Position numbers and translations under genes: made by a program. The notes under the pieces are model-generated. The model was not told the DNA's origin. It did no database searches and saw nothing but the letters and a program-made list of their open reading frames with translations. This document shows, piece after piece, positions 7,746 through 17,110 of a DNA stretch of 52,538 nt; the stretch's first letter is position 1; each line of letters opens with the position of its first letter. The DNA lies in contig JAFLSG010000010.1 in assembly GCA_022511065.1 (NCBI GenBank), forward strand, positions 1 through 52,538, given 5' to 3'. This DNA is from Prevotella sp. GTDB taxonomy: Bacteria > Bacteroidota > Bacteroidia > Bacteroidales > Bacteroidaceae.

Positions 7746-8054
7746 ATGGCAGAAAAGAAAGCAGCAGCAAAGAAGGGCGCAGAAGTAAAGGCACCCGCTG
7801 CAAAGAAGAGCACGACAACCAAGAAGGCTTGCGGTACGAAAGCAGCAAAGGCCGTTCTCGCAGTAAATGCAGAGAATATTGGTTTCAAGGCAGGAGATGT
7901 TTATCAGGCGCTGGCAGCAGCAGGCAAGGCACTCGACGTGAAGGAGATTGCCAAGGCAGCAAAGATTTCTGAGGAGGAGACGCTTCTCGGTCTGGGTTGG
8001 CTCTTCAAGGAGGGCAAGCTCGTCAATGACGGAGAGAAAGTTACATTGGCTTAA
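7746..8054 (+). CDS. Winged helix-turn-helix protein with histone-like tail (DUF2582 type)
   Basis: A 102-aa protein in two parts. Residues 1-38 are almost only Lys, Ala and Thr (AEKKAAAKKGAEVKAPAAKK), like a histone H1 tail. Residues 40-102 are a winged-helix domain (IGFKAGDVYQALAAAGKALD, then a recognition-helix region and GWLFKEGKLV) that I recognise as the DUF2582 / PF10771 type. The domain is presumed to bind DNA, and the tail would bind DNA non-specifically. It has its own promoter and a strong terminator, so it is a single-gene unit. The target is unknown; nucleoid-associated protein and local regulator are both possible. Confidence 0.85.
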   Translation: MAEKKAAAKKGAEVKAPAAKKSTTTKKACGTKAAKAVLAVNAENIGFKAGDVYQALAAAGKALDVKEIAKAAKISEEETLLGLGWLFKEGKLVNDGEKVTLA

Positions 8055-8076
8055 GAATCCATTAACGTACAATAGG

Positions 8077-8111
8077 AAAAGGTCGGTAAAACGGATTTAC
8101 CGACCTTTTTT
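8077..8111 (+). terminator. Rho-independent terminator after the winged-helix gene
   Basis: AAAGGTCGGTAAA pairs with TTTACCGACCTTT around the loop ACGGA and ends in six Ts. This is a textbook terminator. The next gene starts only 7 bases after it. Confidence 0.92.
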
Positions 8112-8117
8112 AATCTA

Positions 8118-8459
8118 ATGACTTACGACAGGCAGATACTACAAGTGCTTACCGACGTGGGAGAGAAAGGCATCAGCGCGCGGCTGCTTGCCCGCCATGT
8201 CTATAATATGAACCTGAGTCTGTTTCATACGCCCGACCTTAATGAGATTTATAGTTACGTCAGGCAGTATCTGCTGAAGAATTCCAAGTCGCCCCAGTCA
8301 CTCATTGAGCATGCGGAGCAGCGTGGCTGCTATCGGCTGAACACCCGCAATAATGATGATGCCCGCCAGTTGATGTTGCAGTTCCACGATGAGCAGCAGG
8401 GTGGGGAAGAGCCGGAAGCTCCCGCCGCAAAGGATTATTCGCTGGATTTGTTTGGGTAG
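8118..8459 (+). CDS. Conserved-looking protein of unknown function (113 aa)
   Basis: Not recognised. The N-terminal 80 residues look like a helical winged-helix fold (DRQILQVLTDVGEKGISARL, later EIYSYVRQYLLKN and a GCYRLN wing). The C-terminus is acidic and disordered and ends in the short motif YSLDLFG. That terminal motif, after a linker, could be a protein-binding tag. The start ATG lies just after the preceding terminator, with no separate promoter seen, so expression may depend on read-through or an unrecognised promoter. It converges with the glycosyltransferase gene, whose stop is 2 bases away. Confidence 0.7.
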   Translation: MTYDRQILQVLTDVGEKGISARLLARHVYNMNLSLFHTPDLNEIYSYVRQYLLKNSKSPQSLIEHAEQRGCYRLNTRNNDDARQLMLQFHDEQQGGEEPEAPAAKDYSLDLFG

Positions 8460-8460
8460 T

Positions 8461-9585
8461 TCAACCCCTCTTATACGCCCGCTCATAGACATCCAGCAGT
8501 TGTTCCGCCGTATGCTTCCATGAGAAATATTTCGCCCGAGCCAAGCCTACCTGCTCCTGATGGCGGTAGAATGCTTCGTCGGTCTCTAATCGTAGCATCA
8601 TCTCTGCAATCTCATCACTGCTCTCTGGGTTCACTAAAATAGCATCGGGACCACCGATTTCAGGCATCGATGATGTGTTAGATGTGATGACGGGCGTACC
8701 GCATGCCATCGCCTCCAAAAGCGGAATGCCAAAACTCTCGCGCAAAGAGGTGTAAAGGAAAGCAAAGGCGCTGTTATAAATATAAGGTAAGTCTCTGTTC
8801 ACGATATAGCCAGGTATGACAATCTGCTCGCGGATATTCTCAATGCCGTTGTTGGCAATGATGCTTTCGAGGTACTGCCCGTCAAGGTCGGCCATGAGGA
8901 GTTTGCGCTTTATGTCAGAACGCTCAAGGTATTTGGAGTAGGCTATCAGGGTGCGCTCCGTATTCTTCTTGGGGTCGGTATTGCCGAGGAAGAAGAAGTA
9001 GCCTGGGGATTCGATGTATTTTCGATAAGTGATACCTGTGTTTTCAAGGGGGCGGAACCACTCGTTGTACCCGTTGTAAATCATCTCTATGCGCTCTTCT
9101 GAGATACCGAGCTTGTCGATGATGTTATCCCGCTCAAACTCAGAGACGGTGATAATCTTCCTGCACTTCTTCAGGATTCGTGGTACTACGAGCCTCCTGT
9201 AGAACCATCCGAGGTTTTGATATAGCGACTTATTATTCTTGTCGCGCGGCTCAAGGAATATGATGTCGTGTAGCGTCAGCACGAGGGGGATGCGGGTACG
9301 GATGGGAGCCGTATTGCTTGTGCAGTGCAGGAGGTCGAGATTCAGCTCATTCGCAACACTCGGCAGTGCCACTTGCTCCCAGTATGGGTAGAAATTACCG
9401 CTGATTTCAATGATATGTACGTTATGCGTGTCGCTGAGACACCTGTCCTCTCCGGGTGCCACGAACACATAATACTCGTTTTTGGTATCTAACTTTTGCA
9501 ATTCCTTGATTTCCTGCAACACCACATAATCCATGCCGTGCTTGTTTGTGCGGAAAATCCTTTGTGCCTCGATTCCTATCCTCAT
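8461..9585 (-). CDS. Glycosyltransferase family 4
   Basis: GT-B fold transferase (374 aa), cytoplasmic face, expected to move a sugar from a nucleotide donor to a lipid-linked glycan. The GT4 donor-site signature is present: [20 protein letters not shown], giving E-x7-E, with PEIGG after it. The N-terminus [20 protein letters not shown] resembles Bacteroidetes mannosyl/rhamnosyl-type GT4 enzymes. The donor cannot be read from sequence. The start codon overlaps the stop of the upstream acyltransferase by 4 bases (ATGA-type), so the two form an operon with the promoter at 10208. Confidence 0.9.
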   Translation of the reverse strand: MRIGIEAQRIFRTNKHGMDYVVLQEIKELQKLDTKNEYYVFVAPGEDRCLSDTHNVHIIEISGNFYPYWEQVALPSVANELNLDLLHCTSNTAPIRTRIPLVLTLHDIIFLEPRDKNNKSLYQNLGWFYRRLVVPRILKKCRKIITVSEFERDNIIDKLGISEERIEMIYNGYNEWFRPLENTGITYRKYIESPGYFFFLGNTDPKKNTERTLIAYSKYLERSDIKRKLLMADLDGQYLESIIANNGIENIREQIVIPGYIVNRDLPYIYNSAFAFLYTSLRESFGIPLLEAMACGTPVITSNTSSMPEIGGPDAILVNPESSDEIAEMMLRLETDEAFYRHQEQVGLARAKYFSWKHTAEQLLDVYERAYKRG

Positions 9586-10172
9586 AGTTGTTTGATGATT
9601 TTTGCCGGTACGCCTGCCACCAAAGAGTGGGGCGGTACGTCTTTCGTTACGACTGCGCCTGCGGCCACTACGGAGTGACTACCGATGGTCACACCGGGAA
9701 GTATGACGGCGTTTGCGCCAATCCAAATATCGTCTTCGATGACAACGGGAGTGGTCGTCACGCCTTGTTCGTCTATCCTTTTATTAGCGTCAGAAAAGTT
9801 ATGATTCAGTGCCGTGACGGTGATACCTTGTGCCAAATTCACATGGTTTCCGATGATCACAGGTCCGATGACCGTGTTATGCAGTCCTACGCGTGTATGA
9901 TGACCTATCACGACATCACCCACTGCATTGTTGATACAGCAGAAGGACTCGATGACCGAATGGTCACCCAATGAAAATTTGCGGTAAGGCGGGGTGTCCA
10001 TCCGCACGTTTCGGTGGATGACTGAACCTCTGCCCCTGTGCTGATAGAGCGGTGCCAGCAGTCTGATGTACCACCTCGGGCGGGTTTCCACCTGATTCAT
10101 AATCAGCAGGTCGATGAGCCGCTTCAGTCGCGGACTTCCCTTGAACTTTTCCCTGATTTGCTCGCTGTTCAT
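9582..10172 (-). CDS. Hexapeptide-repeat (left-handed beta-helix) acyltransferase
   Basis: A 196-aa O-acetyltransferase of the WcaF/maltose-acetyltransferase class. The second half is made of hexapeptide turns ([20 protein letters not shown], then [19 protein letters not shown] and [19 protein letters not shown]), forming a left-handed beta-helix, with the loop TALNHNF carrying the probable catalytic His. It likely acetylates a sugar using acetyl-CoA. The start at 10172 ([10 protein letters not shown]) is chosen because the longer frame to 10283 runs through the promoter region. It is translated together with the following GT4 and is divergent from the gene at 10285. Confidence 0.9.
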   Translation of the reverse strand: MNSEQIREKFKGSPRLKRLIDLLIMNQVETRPRWYIRLLAPLYQHRGRGSVIHRNVRMDTPPYRKFSLGDHSVIESFCCINNAVGDVVIGHHTRVGLHNTVIGPVIIGNHVNLAQGITVTALNHNFSDANKRIDEQGVTTTPVVIEDDIWIGANAVILPGVTIGSHSVVAAGAVVTKDVPPHSLVAGVPAKIIKQL

Positions 10173-10207
10173 CGGTTCGTATTTATCAGTTACCCAAATA
10201 GGCTGGT

Positions 10208-10215
10208 GCAAAAAT
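10208..10215 (-). promoter_or_regulatory. Promoter -7 element of the acyltransferase-GT4 operon
   Basis: CAAAAATA, read as TATTTTTG on the minus strand, matches TAnnTTTG 36 bases before the start codon. No exact -33 was found. Confidence 0.55.
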
Positions 10216-10234
10216 ACGAAAAAAAGCCTATTTA

Positions 10235-10266
10235 TTTGGCATTGATGCCAATTTTTTATACTTTTG
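10235..10266 (+). promoter_or_regulatory. Promoter of the glycosyltransferase gene at 10285
   Basis: TTTG at 10235-10238, 20 bases, then TACTTTTG at 10259-10266 gives a full consensus match, 18 bases before the ATG. It is divergent from the promoter at 10208. Confidence 0.78.
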
Positions 10267-10284
10267 CAATAAAATGTGCGCACA

Positions 10285-11424
10285 ATGAAAATATTGTTTC
10301 TCGTATATCACGGCTTCTCGGAAGTCAGTGGCATCAGCAAGAAGATACACTATCAGGTGAAAGGACTCCGTGAGAATGGCTATGAGGTTCATCTTTGCTC
10401 CTATGGTTTTGATGAGCGGGGGCATCGTTGTCGGTATGTCGGCGAGGAGGTCATCAAGGATTATGGAACGGGTGCATGGGCAGGTTTGCGACAACGCATC
10501 GATTACCGCTGTGTGTATGACTATTGTAAGATCAACGGCATTCAATTTGTCTATGCTCGTTGCTTTCAGAATGCCAACCCATTTCTGATTCGTTTTTTCA
10601 AGAAACTCCGAAAATTGGGCATTAAGTGCGTGACGGAAATTCCAACTTATCCCTATGACGAGGAATTCTCAACTTTCCCGTGGAAAGTGAGGATGGGATT
10701 GCAGATGGACAAATTGTTCCGCAATCGTCTCTCCAAAGAAATGTCTGCCATCGTGACTTTCTCAGATGCGGAACGGATATTCGGGCAACGCACCATCCGA
10801 ATTAGTAACGGAGTGGATTTCGACAATATTCCCATCCATCGCTACCAGCCAGTAAGTGAAGATGATATTCATGTGATAGGTGTGGCGGAAGTGCATCGTT
10901 GGCATGGTTTCGACCGTATGATTGCCGGACTGGGCGAGTATTACCAAAACTCGGGAGCAAAGCGTAAAGTGTTCTTTCACGTTGTAGGTGGAGTGCATCC
11001 CTACGATATGATAGAAGACCATGATGATGTGCCGGCATTCCAGACACTGATAAAGAAATATGGTATAGCGGATAAGGTGATATTCCACGGGCAGTTGTTC
11101 GGGGAAGAATTAGACAAGGTATTCAATCAATGCAGTTTTGCCATCGGCAGTCTGGCTCGCCATCGCAGCGGAATAACGTTCATCAAGACCTTGAAGAATC
11201 GTGAGTATGCTACCCGCGGTATTCCTTTCATCTATTCTGAACAAGATAGTGACTTTGATGATAAACCTTACGTACTTAAAGCGATACCCGACGAATCTCC
11301 CATTGATATTCAGCAAATGGTCGATTTCATAGACACGCACCATTTCAAACCAGAGGAAATCCGTAAGACGGTGGAGCATCTGACATGGAAGATACAAATG
11401 AAGCGGGTGATTGACGAGGCTTGA
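10285..11424 (+). CDS. Divergent GT4-like glycosyltransferase
   Basis: A 379-aa GT-B fold protein. The N-terminus ([20 protein letters not shown]) and the domain linker [16 protein letters not shown] are typical of GT4. The C-terminal donor site is altered: where GT4 enzymes have E-x7-E, this protein has [20 protein letters not shown], keeping only the second Glu. Donor binding may therefore differ, or the protein may belong to a related clan. A GTG at 10276 would add three residues; ATG 10285 is preferred because the promoter puts the transcript start near 10273. It is a single-gene unit, converging with the next gene. Confidence 0.8.
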   Translation: MKILFLVYHGFSEVSGISKKIHYQVKGLRENGYEVHLCSYGFDERGHRCRYVGEEVIKDYGTGAWAGLRQRIDYRCVYDYCKINGIQFVYARCFQNANPFLIRFFKKLRKLGIKCVTEIPTYPYDEEFSTFPWKVRMGLQMDKLFRNRLSKEMSAIVTFSDAERIFGQRTIRISNGVDFDNIPIHRYQPVSEDDIHVIGVAEVHRWHGFDRMIAGLGEYYQNSGAKRKVFFHVVGGVHPYDMIEDHDDVPAFQTLIKKYGIADKVIFHGQLFGEELDKVFNQCSFAIGSLARHRSGITFIKTLKNREYATRGIPFIYSEQDSDFDDKPYVLKAIPDESPIDIQQMVDFIDTHHFKPEEIRKTVEHLTWKIQMKRVIDEA

Positions 11425-11445
11425 AGAGTATGCCTATGGTTATCG

Positions 11446-12618
11446 TCAGGCTTCAAGGATTTGTCGCCATTGCGCAGCAATCTGCCCGACATCGAACTTA
11501 GCGGCAATCTCTTTGGCTTTTTCTGACTTCGCCTTCCAATCCATGCGCGTTGCTTCCTCAAGACATTCCGCTAATACGTGGATATCCCCATTCTTGAAAT
11601 AGAGACCGAAGTCGCCCATAATTTCCTTGCTTGTCGGCAAATCGGAAGATACGACAGGCAAACCGTGCGCCATCGCTTCAACCAACACTAAGCCGAAGCC
11701 CTCCCATCGGGAACTCAGTACATAGACTTGTGCACTTGAGTAATAATCCTGTACGGTATGGGTAAACGGATGGATGAAAACTCTTTCCTCCAAGTGATAC
11801 CGACTGATAAGGCTGCGATATAGTTCCTCTTCTGGTCCTTCTCCCACGATATCCAATATCCATTCTGCGTTATTTTCCGCAAACAAGTGGAATGCCTCTA
11901 TTAGCAAATCGAAACCTTTATGAAGATGCGAGAAACGGCCAATAGCAAGAAATCGCTTAGAACTACCGTCGGAAGACTTGCCAGGCGTCAATGTCAATGG
12001 GTTGTAGATAACCGATGGCGTGAATTGTGGGTCATAATGAACATAGGTGTTTGCATCATGTTGGCATAATACTATAACATCATCTAATTTTCGGAATTGA
12101 TAGACGTAGTGTCGTTTTCTGTCGGCCCCTATATATAAAGAGGTGTCTCCGAACAATGCCTCAAAAGAGTTGTGGACCCATCCGATGACTTTCGTTCCCG
12201 GCAATTCATCCTTAATTGTCGCAAGTCTCGCTGCCAAAGGTGCATGGACTCCAATGATGATATCATACTGTCCTTTCCTCAGTTCCTGTATCAATGCCTT
12301 TCGCAATTCAGAGGGGAAAGAACTATGAGCATAGATATCCGAAGCCCATTGTGCCTCTGGACGCAATTTCAGATAAGTCCCGCTATATGCCTTACACAGT
12401 TTATTCTTGATTTCTCCCACTTTAGGATATTTGAAGAAGTGGTATGAGATATCCGCCTCGTTGAGTCCATACAGTGTCACGTCTTTGTCTTCAGGTCGGT
12501 CAAATGTGACCACCGACACACGGTAGTCCTTCGCCAGTTCTTTGGCAATCACAGCCGTCACCCGCTGCACTCCGCCGATGGAGAAGATGGAATCTATGAG
12601 AAAACAGATGTGCTTCAT
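11446..12618 (-). CDS. Glycosyltransferase family 4
   Basis: A 390-aa GT4 enzyme. The acceptor-domain start MKHICFLIDSIFSIGGVQRV has the Gly-Gly loop. The donor domain holds FLAIGRFSHLHKGFDLLIEA and the signature RWEGFGLVLVEAMAHGLPVV (E-x7-E), followed by PTSKEIM. The organisation resembles the GalNAc/galactosyl GT4 enzymes of capsule and N-glycan loci, but the donor cannot be named. It is transcribed alone from the promoter at 12663 and converges with the gene at 10285, 21 bases apart. Confidence 0.9.
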   Translation of the reverse strand: MKHICFLIDSIFSIGGVQRVTAVIAKELAKDYRVSVVTFDRPEDKDVTLYGLNEADISYHFFKYPKVGEIKNKLCKAYSGTYLKLRPEAQWASDIYAHSSFPSELRKALIQELRKGQYDIIIGVHAPLAARLATIKDELPGTKVIGWVHNSFEALFGDTSLYIGADRKRHYVYQFRKLDDVIVLCQHDANTYVHYDPQFTPSVIYNPLTLTPGKSSDGSSKRFLAIGRFSHLHKGFDLLIEAFHLFAENNAEWILDIVGEGPEEELYRSLISRYHLEERVFIHPFTHTVQDYYSSAQVYVLSSRWEGFGLVLVEAMAHGLPVVSSDLPTSKEIMGDFGLYFKNGDIHVLAECLEEATRMDWKAKSEKAKEIAAKFDVGQIAAQWRQILEA

Positions 12619-12662
12619 TAAAATATCACGAATTAGCCGTAGGGCATATAATTGTTTACTTG

Positions 12663-12670
12663 CAAAAGTA
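12663..12670 (-). promoter_or_regulatory. Promoter -7 element of the GT4 gene at 11446
   Basis: CAAAAGTA, read as TACTTTTG on the minus strand, matches TAnnTTTG 44 bases before the start codon. Confidence 0.6.
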
Positions 12671-12709
12671 GTATTTTTATTTGATATGAATGATTTTATG
12701 GGAGAATAT

Positions 12710-12740
12710 TTTGTAATTTGTATAACTTTTCTTACTTTTG
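12710..12740 (+). promoter_or_regulatory. Promoter of the 12798-17110 glycosyltransferase operon
   Basis: TTTG at 12710-12713, 19 bases, then TACTTTTG at 12733-12740 gives a full match. The first ATG is 57 bases downstream. It is divergent from the promoter at 12663. Confidence 0.78.
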
Positions 12741-12797
12741 CACTGATTACGTGGTAGAGGGCATTGTGAAGAATTGAAGAAAATTGTTTGATTGAGC

Positions 12798-13835
12798 ATG
12801 AAGAATTATGATGTGACCATAGGCATCCCTGTTTATCGGGCGAGGGACTTTATTTGTCAGACGATGGATTCCGTATTGGAGCAGACTTATCCAAGTATTG
12901 AATTCCTGATTGTGGATGATTGTGGACAAGATGGTTCTATAAGTATTATAGAAGAATACAAAAACTCACATCCTCGGGGAAAGGATATTCGTATTATCTA
13001 TCAAGAACGGAATATGGGTGTGAGTGCAGCGCGAAATCGCATAATAGACGAGGCTCGGGGAGGATATTTGTATTTTATGGATGCAGATGATACGATTGCC
13101 CCAAATACGATACAGTTGCTGTGGAATGAGTTGCATCGGTTTCAGGCAGAGATTGCCTATGGGTCTTTTGAGTTTAAAGATAATTATTCTTCTGAAAACA
13201 ATTCGAAAGTGCTTGCATACCCCTCTATGCAACTATTGGGCGAAGACAGGTTTGCAACATATATGTTCAAGCAATATGGCATATTTCAGGCTTCGGCTTG
13301 CAACTGTTTGATAAATTTGGCGTTCTTGCGCAGGACAGGGATTAGGTTTCTTCCTGTGAGATATTGGGAGGATATGGCGTTTACGCGCGAGTTGTCGGTT
13401 TGGGTCAGCCGTGCTGTGTTGCTTTCCGAAGTCACTTATTATTATAATTGTCATGCCGGTTCCTTGTCTAACTATCAGAAGCGTGATGTGATTAATAGGG
13501 AAGAAGTCCTTCAGAATGTCCAGGTGCTCCAACATTTGAAAGGATTGTGCAAGCGAGTGCAGGATAAGCCATACCTTCCTTATCTGTGTTATGAGGTTGG
13601 GATGAATAGTTTCTATGTGGTTTGCCATATTTTGAAGAACAAGGCGAAAGTCACTCCTGCCATATCAACAAAAGAGATGCGGGAATATATGGCCTTTCCT
13701 ATTTCAGGGAATGTGCTTTCATGTTTCAGACACAAACCGTTGAGTAACTTGATGCTTTGGATTATTCCTCGCTTGCCGATATGGACGTTTCTTCCTGTTA
13801 TTACTATAATGGGAAAAGTGAAAAAGGTGTTGTAG
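12798..13835 (+). CDS. Glycosyltransferase family 2
   Basis: A 345-aa GT-A fold transferase. Signs are the N-terminal TIGIPVYRARDFICQTMDSV, the nucleotide-binding IEFLIVDDCGQDGS, and the metal-binding D-x-D equivalent YFMDADDTIAP. The later WEDMAFTREL fits the GT2 acceptor/base region. A TTG at 12792 would add two residues; ATG 12798 is preferred. It is the first gene of a four-gene plus-strand operon (GT2, GT2, GT4, GT4). Donor and linkage are unknown. Confidence 0.9.
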   Translation: MKNYDVTIGIPVYRARDFICQTMDSVLEQTYPSIEFLIVDDCGQDGSISIIEEYKNSHPRGKDIRIIYQERNMGVSAARNRIIDEARGGYLYFMDADDTIAPNTIQLLWNELHRFQAEIAYGSFEFKDNYSSENNSKVLAYPSMQLLGEDRFATYMFKQYGIFQASACNCLINLAFLRRTGIRFLPVRYWEDMAFTRELSVWVSRAVLLSEVTYYYNCHAGSLSNYQKRDVINREEVLQNVQVLQHLKGLCKRVQDKPYLPYLCYEVGMNSFYVVCHILKNKAKVTPAISTKEMREYMAFPISGNVLSCFRHKPLSNLMLWIIPRLPIWTFLPVITIMGKVKKVL

Positions 13836-13851
13836 TTTGTAATGGGGTGGT

Positions 13852-14700
13852 ATGGCAGACTGGTATGATAAATATCTGACTATCTATGGGAAACCGTTCA
13901 GTGAAGTTCCTCAAGAGGTTATTGACGGAACTCGCGAGCGGTTAGCAGATTTGCAAAGTGATAAGCCTTTGGCTTCCATTGTACTTATTGCTTACAACGA
14001 GGAAACCCATTTGCAAGCTTGTCTGTGGGCCATCAGCGAGATAAAATGCAACTATCCTGTGGAAATAATAGGCGTGGATAATAATTCTACTGACCGTACT
14101 GCAGAAATCTATCAGAAATCGGGCATCCCATATTATACGGAATATCAGCGTTCTTGTGGCTATGCCCGTCGTTGCGGATTGCATCATTCCCGTGGAAAAT
14201 ATTATTTTGATGTAGATACTGACACCCTGTATCCTCCCCAATATTATGAAATTATGTTGGAAACTTTAATGAAGCCAGGAGTTGTCGCGGTATCCTCTCT
14301 TTGGAGTTATTTCCCTAATGCAAGCCACGGGAAACTCGGTTTGAAATTATATGAATTGTGCCGTGATACATTCTTGTGGATTCAGCATTTTAAACGTCCC
14401 GAATTGAGTGTGCGAGGATTGGTGTTCGCATACGATGCGGAGCTTGGTAAAAAAGAGGAGTATCGGGTGGATATCATCTGTGGTGAAGATGGTTCAATGG
14501 CTTTGTCATTGAAAAAGTATGGAAGAATAGAATTTATCCGCGATTATCGGGCAAGGGCAATAACAAGCGATGAAACATTCGGTCACCAGTCATTATGGGA
14601 AAATTTCGTGCATCGTGTGAAAATTCAGGGTAAAGGAATTGCTCGTATATTTTATGCAACCGACCATTATGAGGATTCTGAGGGAAATTTGATTAAATGA
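13852..14700 (+). CDS. Glycosyltransferase family 2, copy A of a duplicated GT2-GT4 module
   Basis: A 282-aa GT2 enzyme. IVLIAYNEETHLQACLWAI, GVDNNSTDRT and YFDVDTDTLYPP give the donor-binding and D-x-D sites, and CGEDGSMAL is the ED acceptor motif. It is a clear paralogue of the gene at 18280: both start with MA-(x)-WY-x-KYLT-x-Y and both end with YEDSE-x-NLI plus one residue. The 50 residues before the GT core (DKYLTIYGKPFSEVPQEVID) are shared only by these two. It is followed by a GT4 gene after 34 bases, the same order as at 18280-20245. Confidence 0.9.
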   Translation: MADWYDKYLTIYGKPFSEVPQEVIDGTRERLADLQSDKPLASIVLIAYNEETHLQACLWAISEIKCNYPVEIIGVDNNSTDRTAEIYQKSGIPYYTEYQRSCGYARRCGLHHSRGKYYFDVDTDTLYPPQYYEIMLETLMKPGVVAVSSLWSYFPNASHGKLGLKLYELCRDTFLWIQHFKRPELSVRGLVFAYDAELGKKEEYRVDIICGEDGSMALSLKKYGRIEFIRDYRARAITSDETFGHQSLWENFVHRVKIQGKGIARIFYATDHYEDSEGNLIK

Positions 14701-14734
14701 CTTATTTTATTATTAGGAACGATATATAGGAACG

Positions 14735-15880
14735 ATGAAAATTGTATATGTGAATGATGCGATAGCTCGATTGGGAGGCGTTGAAAGGGTCTTGGTTGAG
14801 AAAATGAACTATCTCGCAGAAAAATATAATCAGGAAGTATGGTTGATTACCACTTGTCAGGGAAACCATCCGCTGACTTTTTCTTTGTCAGATAGAATAA
14901 AACATATTGATTTGTCGGTCAGATTCCATACGAAATATCAGTATTCTTTGCCCAAACGGTTGTATATGGGTTGGAAGATGGATAGGGAACTAAAGGTTAA
15001 ACTGAATGCCACGGTTAATACTATTGATCCCGATATCGTCATAGCGACATCGTATTATGGGGCGGATATTGTTTGCCAATTGAAATGTAGGGCAAAAAAA
15101 ATTATCGAGTCGCATGCTCCCAAAGAGTATGTTGGCAGGAGAGATGGTGTGAATAGGAATTGGGTATCGCAAATATATCGGAAGTGGAAATATCGCCAAT
15201 ATTTTAGTGCAATAGAAAAGAAAAGCGATGCTATAGTATCCCTTACCACTGGTGACGCAAAAGTCTGGAAGTCAAAAAATGTGGTTATCATTCCTAATAT
15301 CGTTGATTTGCAAACTGATGCATTCAGTGGACTGACATGTAAAACGGCATTGTTTGCTGGACGTTTTTTATACGAGAAGGGAGTCAGCAGATTATTGGAT
15401 GCCTGGAAAATCATTGTTAGTGAGCGGAATGATTGGATGCTGAAATTGGTAGGCGAAGGGGAGCAGAAAGAAGAATTGATGGAACAGTGTAAGAGGCTTG
15501 GGATTGAGAAGAATGTGATATTTGCAGGAACTACAAAGAATATTGCTGCGGAGTATTGCGATGCTTCCTTGTTCCTTCTGGCTTCAAGATTTGAGGGTTT
15601 TGGACTTGTGCTCGTTGAGGCAATGCAATGTGGTGTGCCTTGTATCTCTTTTGATTGTCCCTATGGACCGGCGGACATTATAGACAATGGGAATGATGGT
15701 ATTCTTGTGGAGAATGGGAATATAAAGGGATTTGCGGAAGCGGTGTTGAAGTTGATGAATGATGATGAACTAAGAATACAAATGGGTAAGGCTGCCCAAA
15801 TGAAGGCTAAAAGATATTTACCAGAAATGATAATGCCTCAATGGATAGAATTATTTAATCGATTGGTAAATGTGGAATAA
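14735..15880 (+). CDS. Glycosyltransferase family 4, copy A of a duplicated GT2-GT4 module
   Basis: A 381-aa GT4 enzyme. The N-terminal GGVERVLVEKMNYLAEKY forms the nucleotide loop, ALFAGRFLYEKGVSRLLDAW starts the donor domain, and RFEGFGLVLVEAMQCGVPCI is the E-x7-E motif. The paralogue is at 19133, with an identical 20-base stretch TTGGTTGAGAAAATGAACTA at 14792-14811 and 19190-19209. The region before the start carries TAGGAACGAT twice (14714-14723 and 14727-14736), the second copy running into the ATG. It is likely co-transcribed with the genes before and after it. Confidence 0.9.
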   Translation: MKIVYVNDAIARLGGVERVLVEKMNYLAEKYNQEVWLITTCQGNHPLTFSLSDRIKHIDLSVRFHTKYQYSLPKRLYMGWKMDRELKVKLNATVNTIDPDIVIATSYYGADIVCQLKCRAKKIIESHAPKEYVGRRDGVNRNWVSQIYRKWKYRQYFSAIEKKSDAIVSLTTGDAKVWKSKNVVIIPNIVDLQTDAFSGLTCKTALFAGRFLYEKGVSRLLDAWKIIVSERNDWMLKLVGEGEQKEELMEQCKRLGIEKNVIFAGTTKNIAAEYCDASLFLLASRFEGFGLVLVEAMQCGVPCISFDCPYGPADIIDNGNDGILVENGNIKGFAEAVLKLMNDDELRIQMGKAAQMKAKRYLPEMIMPQWIELFNRLVNVE

Positions 15881-15961
15881 GAGCTTGATATTGAATATTT
15901 TCATGCGTATATAAATGTTACAAATAGTGGTTTTTGATGATGTAAATAATCAAAAGTATTG

Positions 15962-17110
15962 ATGAAAATAGTTTATTGTACTCCATCATTGTATATTCCT
16001 GGAGGTGTAGAGCGGGTCTTGACCACCAAAGCAAATTATCTAGCTGATGTCGTAGGTTATGATGTATATATTATTCTTACTGACGGGAAGGGAAAGGGTT
16101 CTTATTATCCTTTGTCTGATAAGATACACATAATAAACCTTGATATAAATTTTGAAGAGCTTTGGGGATTATCCTTCATAAGGAAATGTATTGTTTATCT
16201 TAGAAAGCAGCGTATATTCAAGAAAGAACTATCAAAAACATTATGTGATATTAAACCAGATGTGACGATTTCTCTTTTGCGCAGAGAAATAAATTTTTTG
16301 TGCGATATAAAGGATGGTAGTAAAAAGGTGGGTGAGATGCATATAAATAAAATGCATTATAGAAACTTTGAAGGAAAGGATTATAATTGGATAAAAGGAG
16401 CATTTGCAAAGTTGTGGATGCGAAGTCTTGTTAAAAACTTGAAGAGACTTGATCAGATGGTTGTGCTAAGTGAGGCAGACCGAAATTCATGGAAGGAAGT
16501 AAACAATGTCGTTATGATTCCTAATCCTCTGCCTTTTGATATACAGGAATGTGAGGTTCCTCAGAAAAAACAGGTGATAGCTGTTGGTAGATACGTGCAT
16601 GAAAAGGGGTTCGATATGTTACTTGAAGGCTGGAGTGAAGTGTATAAAAGGCATCCTGATTGGCAATTGGTTATTTATGGAACAGGGGATGCAGCGAAAT
16701 ATAAGAAACAGGCTCAGGCATTAGGTATTGATAGCGTATGTAGGTTTAATGGTCCAGTGCAGAATATTCAGGAAAAATATGCGGAAAGCAGTATTTATGC
16801 CTTAACGTCGCGTTTTGAAGGTTTTGGTATGGTTATTATTGAAGCAATGAGTAATCGCATACCTGTCGTTTCATTCAACTGCCCATATGGTCCCCAATCC
16901 ATTATAGCTGACGGGACAGACGGATTTTTGGTTGAAAACGGCAATGTGGGGCAATTGGCAGAGCGCATCTGTTATCTCATAGAGCATCCTGACGAAAGAA
17001 AGGAAATGGGCAGGAATGCCATAGAGAAAGCCAAGAACTATAGCCTTGACGAGATTGGGAAACGATGGATTAAGCTGTTCAATGAGGTAACTTCACCCCT
17101 TGCCCAATAG
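15962..17110 (+). CDS. Glycosyltransferase family 4
   Basis: A 382-aa GT4 enzyme of the same subfamily as the genes at 14735 and 19133: PGGVERVLTTKANYLADVVG, VIAVGRYVHEKGFDMLLEGW and RFEGFGMVIIEAMSNRIPVV with E-x7-E. It is more AT-rich than its relatives. A TTG at 15959 would add one Met; ATG 15962 is taken. The 81 bases before it are AT-rich with no terminator, so it probably ends the 12798 operon. Its last 18 bases overlap the 3' end of the opposing acyltransferase gene. Confidence 0.9.
   Translation: MKIVYCTPSLYIPGGVERVLTTKANYLADVVGYDVYIILTDGKGKGSYYPLSDKIHIINLDINFEELWGLSFIRKCIVYLRKQRIFKKELSKTLCDIKPDVTISLLRREINFLCDIKDGSKKVGEMHINKMHYRNFEGKDYNWIKGAFAKLWMRSLVKNLKRLDQMVVLSEADRNSWKEVNNVVMIPNPLPFDIQECEVPQKKQVIAVGRYVHEKGFDMLLEGWSEVYKRHPDWQLVIYGTGDAAKYKKQAQALGIDSVCRFNGPVQNIQEKYAESSIYALTSRFEGFGMVIIEAMSNRIPVVSFNCPYGPQSIIADGTDGFLVENGNVGQLAERICYLIEHPDERKEMGRNAIEKAKNYSLDEIGKRWIKLFNEVTSPLAQ

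Noticed and set aside
8118..8459. Possibility that the 113-aa protein is part of the winged-helix gene's operon
   Set aside because: A strong terminator ends 7 bases before it, so co-transcription would need read-through.
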